From NCBI RefSeq assembly GCF_031585635.1, contig NZ_CP134197.1, positions 372,001 through 436,000 on the forward strand: DNA of 64,000 bases, read 5' to 3'. This stretch comes from Paraburkholderia sp. FT54. Its GTDB lineage: Bacteria; Pseudomonadota; Gammaproteobacteria; Burkholderiales; Burkholderiaceae. Made by a program: the position numbers and the translations under genes. A model generated the notes under the pieces. That model saw nothing but the letters and a program-made list of their open reading frames with translations, was not told where the DNA came from and made no database searches. Every line of letters begins with the position of its first letter. The stretch's first letter is position 1. This document shows positions 18,017 to 26,045 of the stretch, in pieces.

Positions 18017-19246
18017 TCAGATGGAGCGCCAGAAGGCGGACAGTGCGGGGTGGATGGTTTCGTGCCATCTCGGTCCTGTGAACAGGTCGTAGTGGTCGCA
18101 AACCTTGATTGTCAACTTCTCGCGCATGCCCAGCGGAATCGCGCTGCACAGCGTCTGGGCGGCGTGCGTCTGACCCGCGCCGGTGATGTCGTCGCGAGCG
18201 CCTTCGATCGTGCAGAGGGCCGTCGAAACGATATCTCGAGGCCGCACGCGGTGCGTGCCGACTTGCCAGCTTCCGCGGGCGAGCGAATATTCTTGAAAGG
18301 AAACACGAATTGTATTGAGAAAGTAATTTTCAGTCATATCGAGGACTGCCGCATATTCGTTCAGACGCCGAAGAGCACCCGCAATCGCGCGTTCATCGCC
18401 CGAGCACTGGCTGGCCCAATAGCGTGATTCGAGCGCCCATTGTCGGTCTGGGTGGGCGGCGACGATCGCGGCGTGCTGAATGAACCCGGGGTACACACGC
18501 CGGCCAGCGCCTCGGTAGGGCGGCGGGACCGTGTCGATCACCACGGTGCGAAACCAGTCCAGGGTATGGGTTCGAGCAAACCTGCCGACGGCAGTTGGAG
18601 CAAGGCGCGCATCTATCGGGCCGCCCATCAGTGCAATGCTGCGCAGAGGTGCTTCGCCAGCGCTCGCCGACAGCGCTGTTGCCGCTAGTGCAGGTCCCGT
18701 TGCCTGACAGACGGCAACGACGTGTAGAGGGGCACTTGCTGCTGCGCGCAAGAACCGTTGGATGACGAGCACGTAGTCATCAAGCCCGAATGGCCCCGCG
18801 TCCAACGACACGTCGCGTGCGTTGGTCCAGTCGGTGACATACACATTGCCGTCCTGAAGCAGCGTTTCAACCGTTTCCCGCAACATCACCGCATGGTGGC
18901 CTGCCAGAGGCGTACAGAGGAATATTTCAGCGAGAGGGGCGCCGCCTGGTTCCGACACGGACGCCGCAACGTCCGGGGTGCGGCTGAACTTGCGTAGTGC
19001 GCAAAAGGGTGTGCGATCGATCATCTGCTCGACAACCGCAACGTCGCGTTCGCCGATGCGTACTGTCCGAATGTCGAAAGGGGGCGGCTCCGGCGGCGGC
19101 TGTAATAGACGGTACATCCAGTCATATCCCACCGCAGCGACACGCGGTGCGGCCGCGTTGCCGCTTTTTCCGTCGTCAACCGGCACTGTCCATGTGCCAA
19201 GCATTCGCATCAGGTTCCGCTGTGTTTCGAGCCACGCGTACCACAT
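18017..19246 (-). CDS. phaZ: Intracellular polyhydroxybutyrate depolymerase
   Basis: 409 residues matching intracellular PHB depolymerases. An N-terminal aromatic region is followed by an alpha/beta-hydrolase core with the cysteine nucleophile motif VCQATGPAL in place of a serine lipase box. Then come a region with YRGAGRRVYPGFIQHAA and the C-terminal domain containing ENYFLNTIRVSFQEYSLARG and IEGARDDITGAGQT, with the catalytic aspartate, and a histidine in CDHYDLFTG. It degrades stored PHB granules to hydroxybutyrate. Upstream lie a 12-bp tandem repeat and FNR-type boxes. Confidence 0.88.
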   Translation of the reverse strand: MWYAWLETQRNLMRMLGTWTVPVDDGKSGNAAAPRVAAVGYDWMYRLLQPPPEPPPFDIRTVRIGERDVAVVEQMIDRTPFCALRKFSRTPDVAASVSEPGGAPLAEIFLCTPLAGHHAVMLRETVETLLQDGNVYVTDWTNARDVSLDAGPFGLDDYVLVIQRFLRAAASAPLHVVAVCQATGPALAATALSASAGEAPLRSIALMGGPIDARLAPTAVGRFARTHTLDWFRTVVIDTVPPPYRGAGRRVYPGFIQHAAIVAAHPDRQWALESRYWASQCSGDERAIAGALRRLNEYAAVLDMTENYFLNTIRVSFQEYSLARGSWQVGTHRVRPRDIVSTALCTIEGARDDITGAGQTHAAQTLCSAIPLGMREKLTIKVCDHYDLFTGPRWHETIHPALSAFWRSI

Positions 19247-19262
19247 GCTGTCTCCTGCTTAA

Positions 19263-19286
19263 GGTACTCAAAAGGGTACTCAAAAG
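19263..19286. repeat. 12-bp perfect tandem repeat
   Basis: GGTACTCAAAAG occurs twice head to tail, ending 17 bases upstream of the phaZ start codon on the minus strand. The ribosome binding site GGAG lies between. It may be an operator or part of the leader. Confidence 0.6.
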
Positions 19287-19428
19287 CCACCGCGCACCGG
19301 TGCCAACTTCGTGCTGTTTCGGTAAGCACATGCACTGGTGCACTGCAGGTCCTGATCAGAGCGGATACACGCGTGCACAATCTCGTGAATAGGCAAGGAT
19401 AGCGTGGGGCCGGAAAGTTCCCATGCGC

Positions 19429-19442
19429 TTGACCTGAATCAA
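19429..19442. promoter_or_regulatory. FNR/ANR-type box
   Basis: TTGACCTGAATCAA, a full pattern match, about 183 bases upstream of phaZ in the divergent phaZ/19801 intergenic region. Confidence 0.65.
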
Positions 19443-19603
19443 TGAACCCGCGATCCAAGCGCAAAGCTGATGTTGGGCGCCAACTTCGCCGCCCCACGGG
19501 TACTGCTCGCGGTTGCGGTAAGAAGGTATCGGCTTGACAACGTGCCAGCAGGCCATTGTTGTAGAAGCAAATGATGGAGGGGCTGCGACGTTTAAGTGTG
19601 CGC

Positions 19604-19617
19604 TTGATTTTGGTCAA
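19604..19617. promoter_or_regulatory. FNR/ANR-type box
   Basis: TTGATTTTGGTCAA, a full match. It is the second box in the divergent intergenic region, 184 bases before the gene at 19801. Confidence 0.65.
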
Positions 19618-19724
19618 CCGGTGGTGCGGCCGGCCATTTCTCTTTTCGAAGAGGACTGCCCCGGTAACCGCGCTCATGCATCGGTCGCAAGTCTGGCACC
19701 CACGTGAGTTGGTTGTGATTTCGT

Positions 19725-19738
19725 TTGCTCCAGATCAA
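19725..19738. promoter_or_regulatory. Degenerate FNR-type box
   Basis: TTGCTCCAGATCAA has one mismatch in the left half-site. It is centred about 69 bases before the ATG at 19801, a plausible position for direct activation of that gene. Confidence 0.4.
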
Positions 19739-19800
19739 TCCAGGTTCGCCGAACTTGCCTTATTTATTGTTCATTGAGACATTCCGGTCGGAGTCGAGAG

Positions 19801-20808
19801 ATGGGATTACTCCATGGACTATTTGCGCGTCAGCGGGCGCACACGGTTCCAGATGCGAGGACCAGCGAAGCAGTTGCTCGTGTTCTTGCAATGAACCCTA
19901 GATTGAAGTACGCGCGTCACTACGAAGAGAAGCTCACGCGTGCGGTGACTATGTCACTGCGCTACGCGGATAATCTTGTCGCATCGCTGCCGCCGCTGCG
20001 CGATGCCAACGCTGACGCATGGTCGTCCGATCCTGCGATTCGTGCCTTCTTTGCGACGCGCGACGATCTGGCTCACGCTTTTAGCCGGTCGGAAACCTTG
20101 CGTGCATATTTCGAAAGACAGCTGGATTCGACTGAAGCATATGCCGTCCTCGGGATGGCGATGACCGAGCGGCACATATTGGGCGTCGCAATGGAAGGAA
20201 ACTCTGTTCGTCATGACGTGCCACAAACTACGCTGTGCTTCAGCGACCATCGCGTCAGAATCTGCAGCAATTCTGATGCGACGTTACGTGCAGAGATTGC
20301 ATGCCGGATGGTCGATCAACTGGCGTTGGAAGGCCTTGCAAGTCTCACGGCCAGGCAACGCGATCTGGTGAGGCAATCGCGAGCGTTGATCAAGGAGCGT
20401 GTCGCGCTGTTGGAACGACAAGGCACGGGTCTGCGGGCGGTCGTCGGCGCGCCTTTAATTACCGAATCAGCAGAGCTGGATCGTCTTCAAGCGCAGATCG
20501 ACAAGAATACGCAAACACTTGCCACGCTCAGAGTGCCCGGGACGCTAGCCGAGCTTGAGCTGGAGTGCGTATGCAATGTGTTCTCGACACCGTCCGATTA
20601 CCTCTACGTTCAGTGCAGACGCGTGCGCCTCGACATGATGAATGTAGTCCAGCCCGAAGGAGGTGAGGCGGGACAGGAAATCAGGTTCCATTTCGCACGC
20701 ATTCCCGGCAATCCCGCCATAGTGCGAGCATTTGTGCTTGTGCGGTTCCCGCGTTGGGAACTGCTGCCGGGCGGACTGAACATCGATGCGGCGATACGGG
20801 CAATCTGA
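19801..20808 (+). CDS. Hypothetical protein
   Basis: 335 residues from the ATG at 19801, preceded by GGAGTCGAGAG. The first half is helical with many Arg/Glu. A helical segment at about 195-265 (LTARQRDLVRQSRALIKER and ELDRLQAQIDKNTQTL) is likely coiled coil, and the C-terminus is predicted beta-rich. There is no signal peptide or membrane segment. I do not recognise the family. FNR-type boxes upstream place it with the stress genes. Confidence 0.6.
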   Translation: MGLLHGLFARQRAHTVPDARTSEAVARVLAMNPRLKYARHYEEKLTRAVTMSLRYADNLVASLPPLRDANADAWSSDPAIRAFFATRDDLAHAFSRSETLRAYFERQLDSTEAYAVLGMAMTERHILGVAMEGNSVRHDVPQTTLCFSDHRVRICSNSDATLRAEIACRMVDQLALEGLASLTARQRDLVRQSRALIKERVALLERQGTGLRAVVGAPLITESAELDRLQAQIDKNTQTLATLRVPGTLAELELECVCNVFSTPSDYLYVQCRRVRLDMMNVVQPEGGEAGQEIRFHFARIPGNPAIVRAFVLVRFPRWELLPGGLNIDAAIRAI

Positions 20809-20885
20809 GACCGTCGTTAGCAGCAGCCGACACGCGGATTTATGTCTGCATCGGTCGCTGTCTGCCAGCGTTTCTGCCGTTTCAC

Positions 20886-21368
20886 ATGTTGGCTTCTATG
20901 GTTGATGTTCCTGTCTTACACGAAGGCGAGACGAATCTGACGGAGGAAACCGCGACCACATCCACGGTACAGATGGCCTCCGTTCTACTTGGAAAATTCC
21001 CTCGGGGACTGACGGAACTGGCGGAAAAGATGGTATGCGCACGCGGCTGCTCTACGGCGACGAGGCGTCCGGAAGACGAAACGGTCAGTGCCGAGCGCTT
21101 AAGGACGCCTTCCGCGAGTCGGTCACACCCAAGCACAGTGCTGATCGTGGCGGTGGGACTTCTTTTCATAGCAGTAGGAATCACAATGTTGCGCCGCGTG
21201 CATCAGGGCGATGCAGGCGCACTCTGGGTCTCACGCGCGGATTTCGAAACGATCGCGTCATTTCCCTCGTGGCGGGATCCCGGTTTCAAATATTCAGCGG
21301 AGAGCGGGACGACGCGCCGCATTGAAAAGTCTCGTCGCTGCATCGCCATTCGCCACATGTGTAATTAG
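20886..21368 (+). CDS. Hypothetical protein with one membrane helix
   Basis: 160 codons. A polar N-terminal half is followed by a single hydrophobic helix (TVLIVAVGLLFIAVGITML) and a short tail ending close to the next gene, which is on the opposite strand. There is no strong ribosome binding site and no family was recognised. It could be a tail-anchored protein or a non-coding frame. Confidence 0.35.
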   Translation: MLASMVDVPVLHEGETNLTEETATTSTVQMASVLLGKFPRGLTELAEKMVCARGCSTATRRPEDETVSAERLRTPSASRSHPSTVLIVAVGLLFIAVGITMLRRVHQGDAGALWVSRADFETIASFPSWRDPGFKYSAESGTTRRIEKSRRCIAIRHMCN

Positions 21369-21748
21369 TCGGACCGACCGGCCATTGATGAATCACTGGA
21401 TGGCGAACTTGCCGGTTGGAGTGTTGCCGCTTCTGCGCTACCCGTCATCGTTTCAGGAGCGTCAAGGGACGTTGAATGCGATCGCCTTTCGAGAGAAAGT
21501 GAGATCCGCTGCCCTTCATAAGAAAGCGACTCATGCTGCAGAACGGCCTGAATAATTTGTCGCCTTCCTAACTGGAAAGCGAGGCGAATCTGTTCGTCTG
21601 TGGTGTCGCCTGCCACGAGCGATTCGCAGACCGCTTCATATGAGACCGCAAACGCGCGATATCCCCACCCGAAACCGTATGCGGAAAACCGGACAGCGGA
21701 CCCTTGGGACAGGTCGGGTGCCGTAATCCAGATCATGGGCTGATTCAT
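21365..21748 (-). CDS. Hypothetical protein, weakly DUF1488-like
   Basis: 127 residues from the ATG at 21748. The core (AVRFSAYGFGWGYRAF, ISYEA-like FAVSYEAVCESL, then LGRRQIIQAVLQHESL and ISL) recalls the small DUF1488 family in secondary structure order, but this is tentative. A Ser/Thr/Pro-rich tail follows. The TTGATATATGTCAA box lies about 126 bases upstream, which places it in the putative oxygen-responsive set. Confidence 0.45.
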   Translation of the reverse strand: MNQPMIWITAPDLSQGSAVRFSAYGFGWGYRAFAVSYEAVCESLVAGDTTDEQIRLAFQLGRRQIIQAVLQHESLSYEGQRISLSLERRSHSTSLDAPETMTGSAEAATLQPASSPSSDSSMAGRSD

Positions 21749-21873
21749 AGCGGAACTCTGCTGAACAATTAACGTCCTCAACTGACGATCTGCTAGGTGC
21801 AGACATCGTCGACGTAGATTTCGCGACCGCCGTATGGCTGATTGACAGAATAGGGCTCGCAGTCGACATCCGG

Positions 21874-21887
21874 TTGATATATGTCAA
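21874..21887. promoter_or_regulatory. FNR/ANR-type box
   Basis: TTGATATATGTCAA, a full match, 126 bases upstream of the minus-strand gene starting at 21748. A 58-codon open frame (21799-21972) with a coding-like look crosses it, so chance occurrence remains possible. Confidence 0.55.
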
Positions 21888-21988
21888 TGTTCTCTTGGCT
21901 GGAGAAAAATTCGTCAGCGTGTTCCTGCCGGTCGGTGAACGCCAGTCAGGACCGACGGACGTTGCGGGTTGAGGCGGCATGGGTGTGA

Positions 21989-22002
21989 TTGACGTGGATC
22001 AA
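21989..22002. promoter_or_regulatory. FNR/ANR-type box
   Basis: TTGACGTGGATCAA, a full match. The IS6 element begins 178 bases to the right and may have displaced the gene this box once served. Confidence 0.55.
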
Positions 22003-22179
22003 TAGGCGGGGGTGAATACGCGCGTCTGGTATGGATTAGCAGCGTGGTCAACGAAGAAAGACCCGAAGGGCGGCGATTAAACGTCGTTGCTTGTTCGGTG
22101 AGCCCGTTATCCGCATGGATGCGTTCTAAAGGGATGGGAGAAGAGTTCGATGCTGACCGCGCCAACATCTGCACGAGTG

Positions 22180-23022
22180 TTCTCGTGCAAATAGGCAAGC
22201 CGGTTGAGAAGTTTCATATAGGTAGGATACCTTACAGATTGGACAGGACAGCATTCCATACGGCGGGCGCAGCGGCATCCTTGAGGCCGAGCTTCGCGAG
22301 ATCGAACTGGCCCTTGCGAATTCGATGCGTCAGCTCGATGCCTGAAATCGTGGCCGCGGCGCTCCTGAACCGTTTGAAACCGAGCATTACATTCGTTCTC
22401 GACTTGATGTTTCGATGGTCCTGCTCGATCAGATTGTTCAGATACTTCGAGGACCGGACCTTCGTGTCTGCAGGTAGCAGCAGACCATCGACCTTCATCT
22501 CACGCACGGCCCGGTGCGAGGCGGCATACCCGTCGAGCGTGATCGTCTCCGGAGGCTGGCCCTGATGTTTGATCGCCTTGCTGAAAAAGGCTTTGGCTGC
22601 GGCCACATCGCGCTTCGCCCTGAGCATGAAGTCCACTGTCTGGCCAGTTCGATCTACCGCTCTGTACAGATAAGCCCAGTTGCCACGGATCTTCACGTAG
22701 GTCTCGTCAACGCGCCACGACCGGCCGACTGCCGTGGCAAAGCGATTCCAGCGCTTGACGAACTCCGGCGTGAACCGCTTGACCCAGCGCATGATCGTCG
22801 TGTGCGCCAGAGAAAGACCCCGTTCGGACATCATCTCGACCAGATCACGCAGGCTCAGCTTGTAACGCAGGTACCAACGAACGCACAAGACGATGACTTC
22901 GCGATCGAAATGCCGGCCTTCGAACAGCCTGTCAATTTTCCCCAACTTACTCATCTGTTCGCCCTGCACGGATCAATAAACCCCTGAGCCTAACCCGCCG
23001 GCCTCATATTTGCACCAGAACC
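22180..23022 (-). mobile_element. IS6-family insertion sequence
   Basis: Near-identical inverted ends bracket the transposase: GTTCTCGTGCAAATA near 22181-22195, and the reverse complement of TATTTGCACCAGAACC at 23007-23022. The length of about 843 bp fits IS6 elements. The flanking 8-mers do not match, so either the target duplication was lost or the copy arose by recombination between elements. Confidence 0.75.
22232..22954 (-). CDS. IS6-family transposase, intact
   Basis: 240 residues from the ATG at 22954 with AGGG upstream. It carries an N-terminal helix-turn-helix and zinc-less DNA-binding region ([22 protein letters not shown]), then the DDE core: aspartate in [10 protein letters not shown], aspartate in [10 protein letters not shown] and glutamate in [14 protein letters not shown]. 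No stop or frameshift is seen, so it may be active. The truncated relative at 11.24 kb suggests several copies in this genome. Confidence 0.9.
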   Translation of the reverse strand: MSKLGKIDRLFEGRHFDREVIVLCVRWYLRYKLSLRDLVEMMSERGLSLAHTTIMRWVKRFTPEFVKRWNRFATAVGRSWRVDETYVKIRGNWAYLYRAVDRTGQTVDFMLRAKRDVAAAKAFFSKAIKHQGQPPETITLDGYAASHRAVREMKVDGLLLPADTKVRSSKYLNNLIEQDHRNIKSRTNVMLGFKRFRSAAATISGIELTHRIRKGQFDLAKLGLKDAAAPAVWNAVLSNL

Positions 23023-23124
23023 GAACTGCAGTCCTTCACCTTCTCACATGCACCCGCACGGCATTGCAGCATGTATCACAGCGAACTTCGATTGAGCTTG
23101 TGCTCAACGGGAAGCCCTTGTAGC

Positions 23125-23973
23125 GTGTTAGGCACTTTTGTTAAGGGCTGCAAAGTGGACAAGCATAAGCAGGGAGAATACGACGAAGTGCAAGCCAGCC
23201 AATGTTTCGGGCAATCGCTCGTAGTCTCTGGCCAGTCGGCGGAAGCGGTTGAGCCAGCCAAAGCTGCGCTCGACCACCCAACGGCGCGGCAACAGCACGA
23301 AGCCCTTTTTCGCCTCTGGCAGCTTGATGACCTGAAGCTCGATCCCTTCGTCGAGTGCCGCCTGCGCAGGCTCTTCGCCGGTATATCCCTGATCAGCGAA
23401 CGCCACCTTGACCGTCTGGCCCATGGCCTGCTGCACCTGACGCGCCAGTTCTCCGACCTGCGCGCGTTCCAGTTCGTTGGCCGGCGTGACATGCACAGCA
23501 AGCAACTGCCCCAAGGTGTCCACGGCCATGTGGACCTTCCTGCCACGTTTGCGTTTGTAGCCGTCGTAACCCGCGCGAGGACCACTCTCGCAGGTCGACT
23601 GCAGGGTCCGCCCGTCGAGAATGACCGCGCTGGGTTGACCACGGCGCTCCTGCGCGATCCGGATGATCGAACGCAGGTCATTCACCATCGCCTCGAAACA
23701 GCCTGCCTGAATCCAGCGTTGCGTCTGCTGGTAGACCAGTTCCCACGATGGAAAATCATTGGGCAACAAACGCCACGGCGCACCCGCGCGTACGATCCAG
23801 CGCAGCGCGTTGAACATCTCGCGCAGTTCGTAGCGGCGCTGCGGTGCGTCTTTGTTCATCAAGGTCAGGTACGGAGCGGCGAAGTACCACTCTTCATCCG
23901 ATACATCCGTTGGGTAGGGCCTGCGTTTTTCATCTCGCCAGGATACCAGGTCCGACTCAAAGTGCCTAACACC
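23125..23973 (-). mobile_element. IS5-family insertion sequence
   Basis: The 14-bp core GTGTTAGGCACTTT appears at the left end (23125-23138) and inverted at the right end (23960-23973), enclosing a transposase and giving an element of about 849 bp. No clear target duplication is seen at the borders. Confidence 0.75.
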
Positions 23974-24072
23974 CTCTTCTATGGGGAACTGAAAGTCAAG
24001 CCCGGTTCTAAACATTCTGTTATGCGAAATAAAACTCCTTACCCGGTCTCCACGGCCAGCCTGCGCGGTCAC
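23128..24072 (-). CDS. IS5-family transposase
   Basis: The family part covers about 270 residues: RRPYPTDVSDEEWYFAAPYL at the N-terminus, WRLLPNDFPSWELVYQQ, the first aspartate in AVILDGRTLQST, the second in VAFADQGYTGEE, and glutamate in RRWVVERSFGWLNRFRRLARDYE. No ATG lies in frame inside the inverted repeats. The open frame only finds its first ATG outside the element at 24072, so the true start is unclear (a non-ATG start or readthrough from flanking DNA). The catalytic core is intact. Confidence 0.8.
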   Translation of the reverse strand: MTAQAGRGDRVRSFISHNRMFRTGLDFQFPIEEGVRHFESDLVSWRDEKRRPYPTDVSDEEWYFAAPYLTLMNKDAPQRRYELREMFNALRWIVRAGAPWRLLPNDFPSWELVYQQTQRWIQAGCFEAMVNDLRSIIRIAQERRGQPSAVILDGRTLQSTCESGPRAGYDGYKRKRGRKVHMAVDTLGQLLAVHVTPANELERAQVGELARQVQQAMGQTVKVAFADQGYTGEEPAQAALDEGIELQVIKLPEAKKGFVLLPRRWVVERSFGWLNRFRRLARDYERLPETLAGLHFVVFSLLMLVHFAALNKSA

Positions 24073-24079
24073 CTACCTT

Positions 24080-24541
24080 GAACAGACCCAGGTCGTACGC
24101 GATGGCGACGAGGCCGTGCTGATAGTGCTCATCAAATCGTTATCCGCTGGAGCATTGAAAAGGCGACACGCGCACAGGACAAAAATCCAATCAATTAGGG
24201 CAAGATCTTTTCTGAGTTATTCCGGAAATATTTTCAAAGAACGACAGGCATAATTTACCGCTCCAATTCTGATACATCGACATAAAAAATTAATATCTAA
24301 AACGCATTTTATGAACATAAATTGGCATTTTCCTTTCCAAATGGTTTCACCAAATAGATTAAATATTTACTTGATCTTTCTACATTGATCAGACAATATT
24401 CATTCGCCTGTCACCCCTATCAACATCCTGGATAGCCAATACTCTGAAGGCGTAGCGCGGCCGATATAGTTTGGGTCCCCAGAATTGTTATACATATGTG
24501 AAGGTAAATTTTGTCATTCATTTTTGAATGCCGGGGGCTCC
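24080..24541. other. AT-rich region upstream of rhlA
   Basis: About 460 bases without a gene, strikingly A/T-rich between 24190 and 24480 compared with the GC-rich rhl genes. It must hold the rhl operon promoter. A short inverted repeat CTATC-N9-GATAG at 24417-24435 could be an operator. No convincing lux-type box was found. Confidence 0.5.
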
Positions 24542-25459
24542 ATGTCCGTCGAAAAAGAAATATTTAGTTTGCATAACTCTCTCAGAGTACAGGTTGAACG
24601 GCATGTTTTCGATACCGGGCGAAAGAGTGTAATTCTCGTGAATGGAGCATTGGCAACAACAGCGTCGTTCGGGCAAACAATCAAATACCTCGGCGAACGT
24701 TATAACGTTATCTGTTTCGACCTGCCTTATGCAGGGCAATCAAAGCAGCACAATCGCGCCGGTTTCCTGCTGACGAAAGAGGATGAAGTCGAGATCCTGC
24801 TGCGTCTGATTCAGCATTTTGAGCCGAAATACCTCTATTCCGTGTCTTGGGGAGGCCTCGCCTCATTGCTCGCACTGGCGCGGCAGCCGGCCAGCGTCGA
24901 GCGCGCGGTGATCGGATCCTTCTCTCCGTTTCTCAACGATGCGATGGTCGCCTATGTGGCCCGGGCAAGGGATCTGCTCGGTGCCGGCGAAAACCTGCAA
25001 GCCGCGCAACTCCTGAACGACACAGTGGGTAAGCACCTGCCGCGCATCCTCAAGCTTCTGAATTTCCGCTACCTGACCAGCCTGCCGAAGGAAGAACAGA
25101 GCCAGGTCGCATTCCACGTCAATCAGATACTGGCGCTGAGGCCCGAAACCTACCTCGACAAACTCGCCAACATTCGCTGCCGCGTCAAGTTCATCAACGG
25201 CGAACTCGACGAATACACCACCTCGGAAGACATTCGTACTCTGGCGCGCTACGTCATGCACGCCCACTTCGCTACTGTGCCGAACACCGGACATTTCCTC
25301 GAACTGGAGGGGCGGACGCAGGCTGCCTGCATGCGCGAAGCGATCCTCGACTTCTTTGGTGTCGACCAGAAATTCGAACGTTCACGGCTTGAGGAGCTAT
25401 CTTCCACCCCCGTAGCGCAAACGTTTGCACCCTCCCTGAACACCGAGTTCGAAAGTTGA
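24542..25459 (+). CDS. rhlA: 3-(3-hydroxyalkanoyloxy)alkanoate synthase RhlA
   Basis: 305 residues from the ATG at 24542, preceded by a G-rich ribosome binding site. It is an alpha/beta hydrolase fold of RhlA type: VNGALATTASFGQTIKYL at the oxyanion region, nucleophile serine in LYSVSWGGLASL, acidic residue in INGELDEYTTSED and histidine in PNTGHFLEL. RhlA links two 3-hydroxyacyl chains into the lipid moiety of rhamnolipids. It is the first gene of the cluster, and its stop lies two bases before the next start. Confidence 0.93.
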   Translation: MSVEKEIFSLHNSLRVQVERHVFDTGRKSVILVNGALATTASFGQTIKYLGERYNVICFDLPYAGQSKQHNRAGFLLTKEDEVEILLRLIQHFEPKYLYSVSWGGLASLLALARQPASVERAVIGSFSPFLNDAMVAYVARARDLLGAGENLQAAQLLNDTVGKHLPRILKLLNFRYLTSLPKEEQSQVAFHVNQILALRPETYLDKLANIRCRVKFINGELDEYTTSEDIRTLARYVMHAHFATVPNTGHFLELEGRTQAACMREAILDFFGVDQKFERSRLEELSSTPVAQTFAPSLNTEFES

Positions 25460-25461
25460 AA

Positions 25462-26031
25462 ATGACGATCTACCACACGCTTGCCATTCTCGGCCCGTGG
25501 GCCGTCTGGCTCGCCTACTGGATGAAAGCGTCCTCCTGGGCGAAGAAAACCGTCAAACGCGAGGATCGTCTTTCGCGTACCGTTCAGTCGATTCCGCTCA
25601 TCGTCGGCTGTGCATTGGTTGCGTTGCCGGATAGGCCTGCCGGCGCCTGGAGTCTGGCGAACACACATTTCGATTCGCAGCAATGGACCGGCATCGCGAT
25701 CATCATCGCCGGTCTGGCTTTTTCGGTCTGGGGTCGCCGTCATCTCGGGCCGAACTGGAGCGTATCGGTCACCTTGAAGGCGGATCACGAACTGGTCCGC
25801 AGTGGTCCGTACGCGCTCGTCCGTCATCCGATCTACTCAGGCTGCCTGCTCGCAATCGCCGGTGCCGCGCTGGTCACTGAGCAATGGCGAGGCGTGATCG
25901 GCTTCGCGCTCATCTTCGCTTCGCTCGCCTACAAGGTCCGCGTGGAGGAGCGGTGGCTGTCCGAGTATTTCGGCGACCCGTACCGCGCGTACCGCCGCGA
26001 AGTACGGGCGCTCGTGCCTTGGCTCTATTGA
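25462..26031 (+). CDS. ICMT-family membrane methyltransferase inside the rhl operon
   Basis: 189 residues with four to five membrane helices. The C-terminal signature of isoprenylcysteine carboxyl methyltransferase/PEMT-like enzymes is present: ELVRSGPYALVRHPIYSGCLL, then EERWLSEYFGDPYRAYRREV. These motifs form the S-adenosylmethionine pocket and the catalytic Glu/Arg region. Known relatives methylate carboxyl groups or lipids. The position between rhlA and rhlB suggests a role on rhamnolipid precursors or products, for instance carboxyl methylation. That is inference. The ATG at 25462 is preferred over the TTG at 25456. Confidence 0.8.
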   Translation: MTIYHTLAILGPWAVWLAYWMKASSWAKKTVKREDRLSRTVQSIPLIVGCALVALPDRPAGAWSLANTHFDSQQWTGIAIIIAGLAFSVWGRRHLGPNWSVSVTLKADHELVRSGPYALVRHPIYSGCLLAIAGAALVTEQWRGVIGFALIFASLAYKVRVEERWLSEYFGDPYRAYRREVRALVPWLY

Positions 26032-26045
26032 GTTCCGCGCGACTC

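Noticed and set aside
21799..21972. A 58-codon coding-like frame with a hydrophobic strand pattern
   Set aside because: No start codon, crosses an FNR-type box and matches no family; too weak to list as a gene.
23071..24081. A 336-codon plus-strand frame across the IS5 transposase
   Set aside because: The opposite strand carries all DDE motifs of the transposase.
24417..24435. A lux-box-like inverted repeat CTATC-N9-GATAG before rhlA
   Set aside because: Half-sites are only five bases and do not follow the conserved LuxR/RhlR box pattern; kept only as a possible operator.
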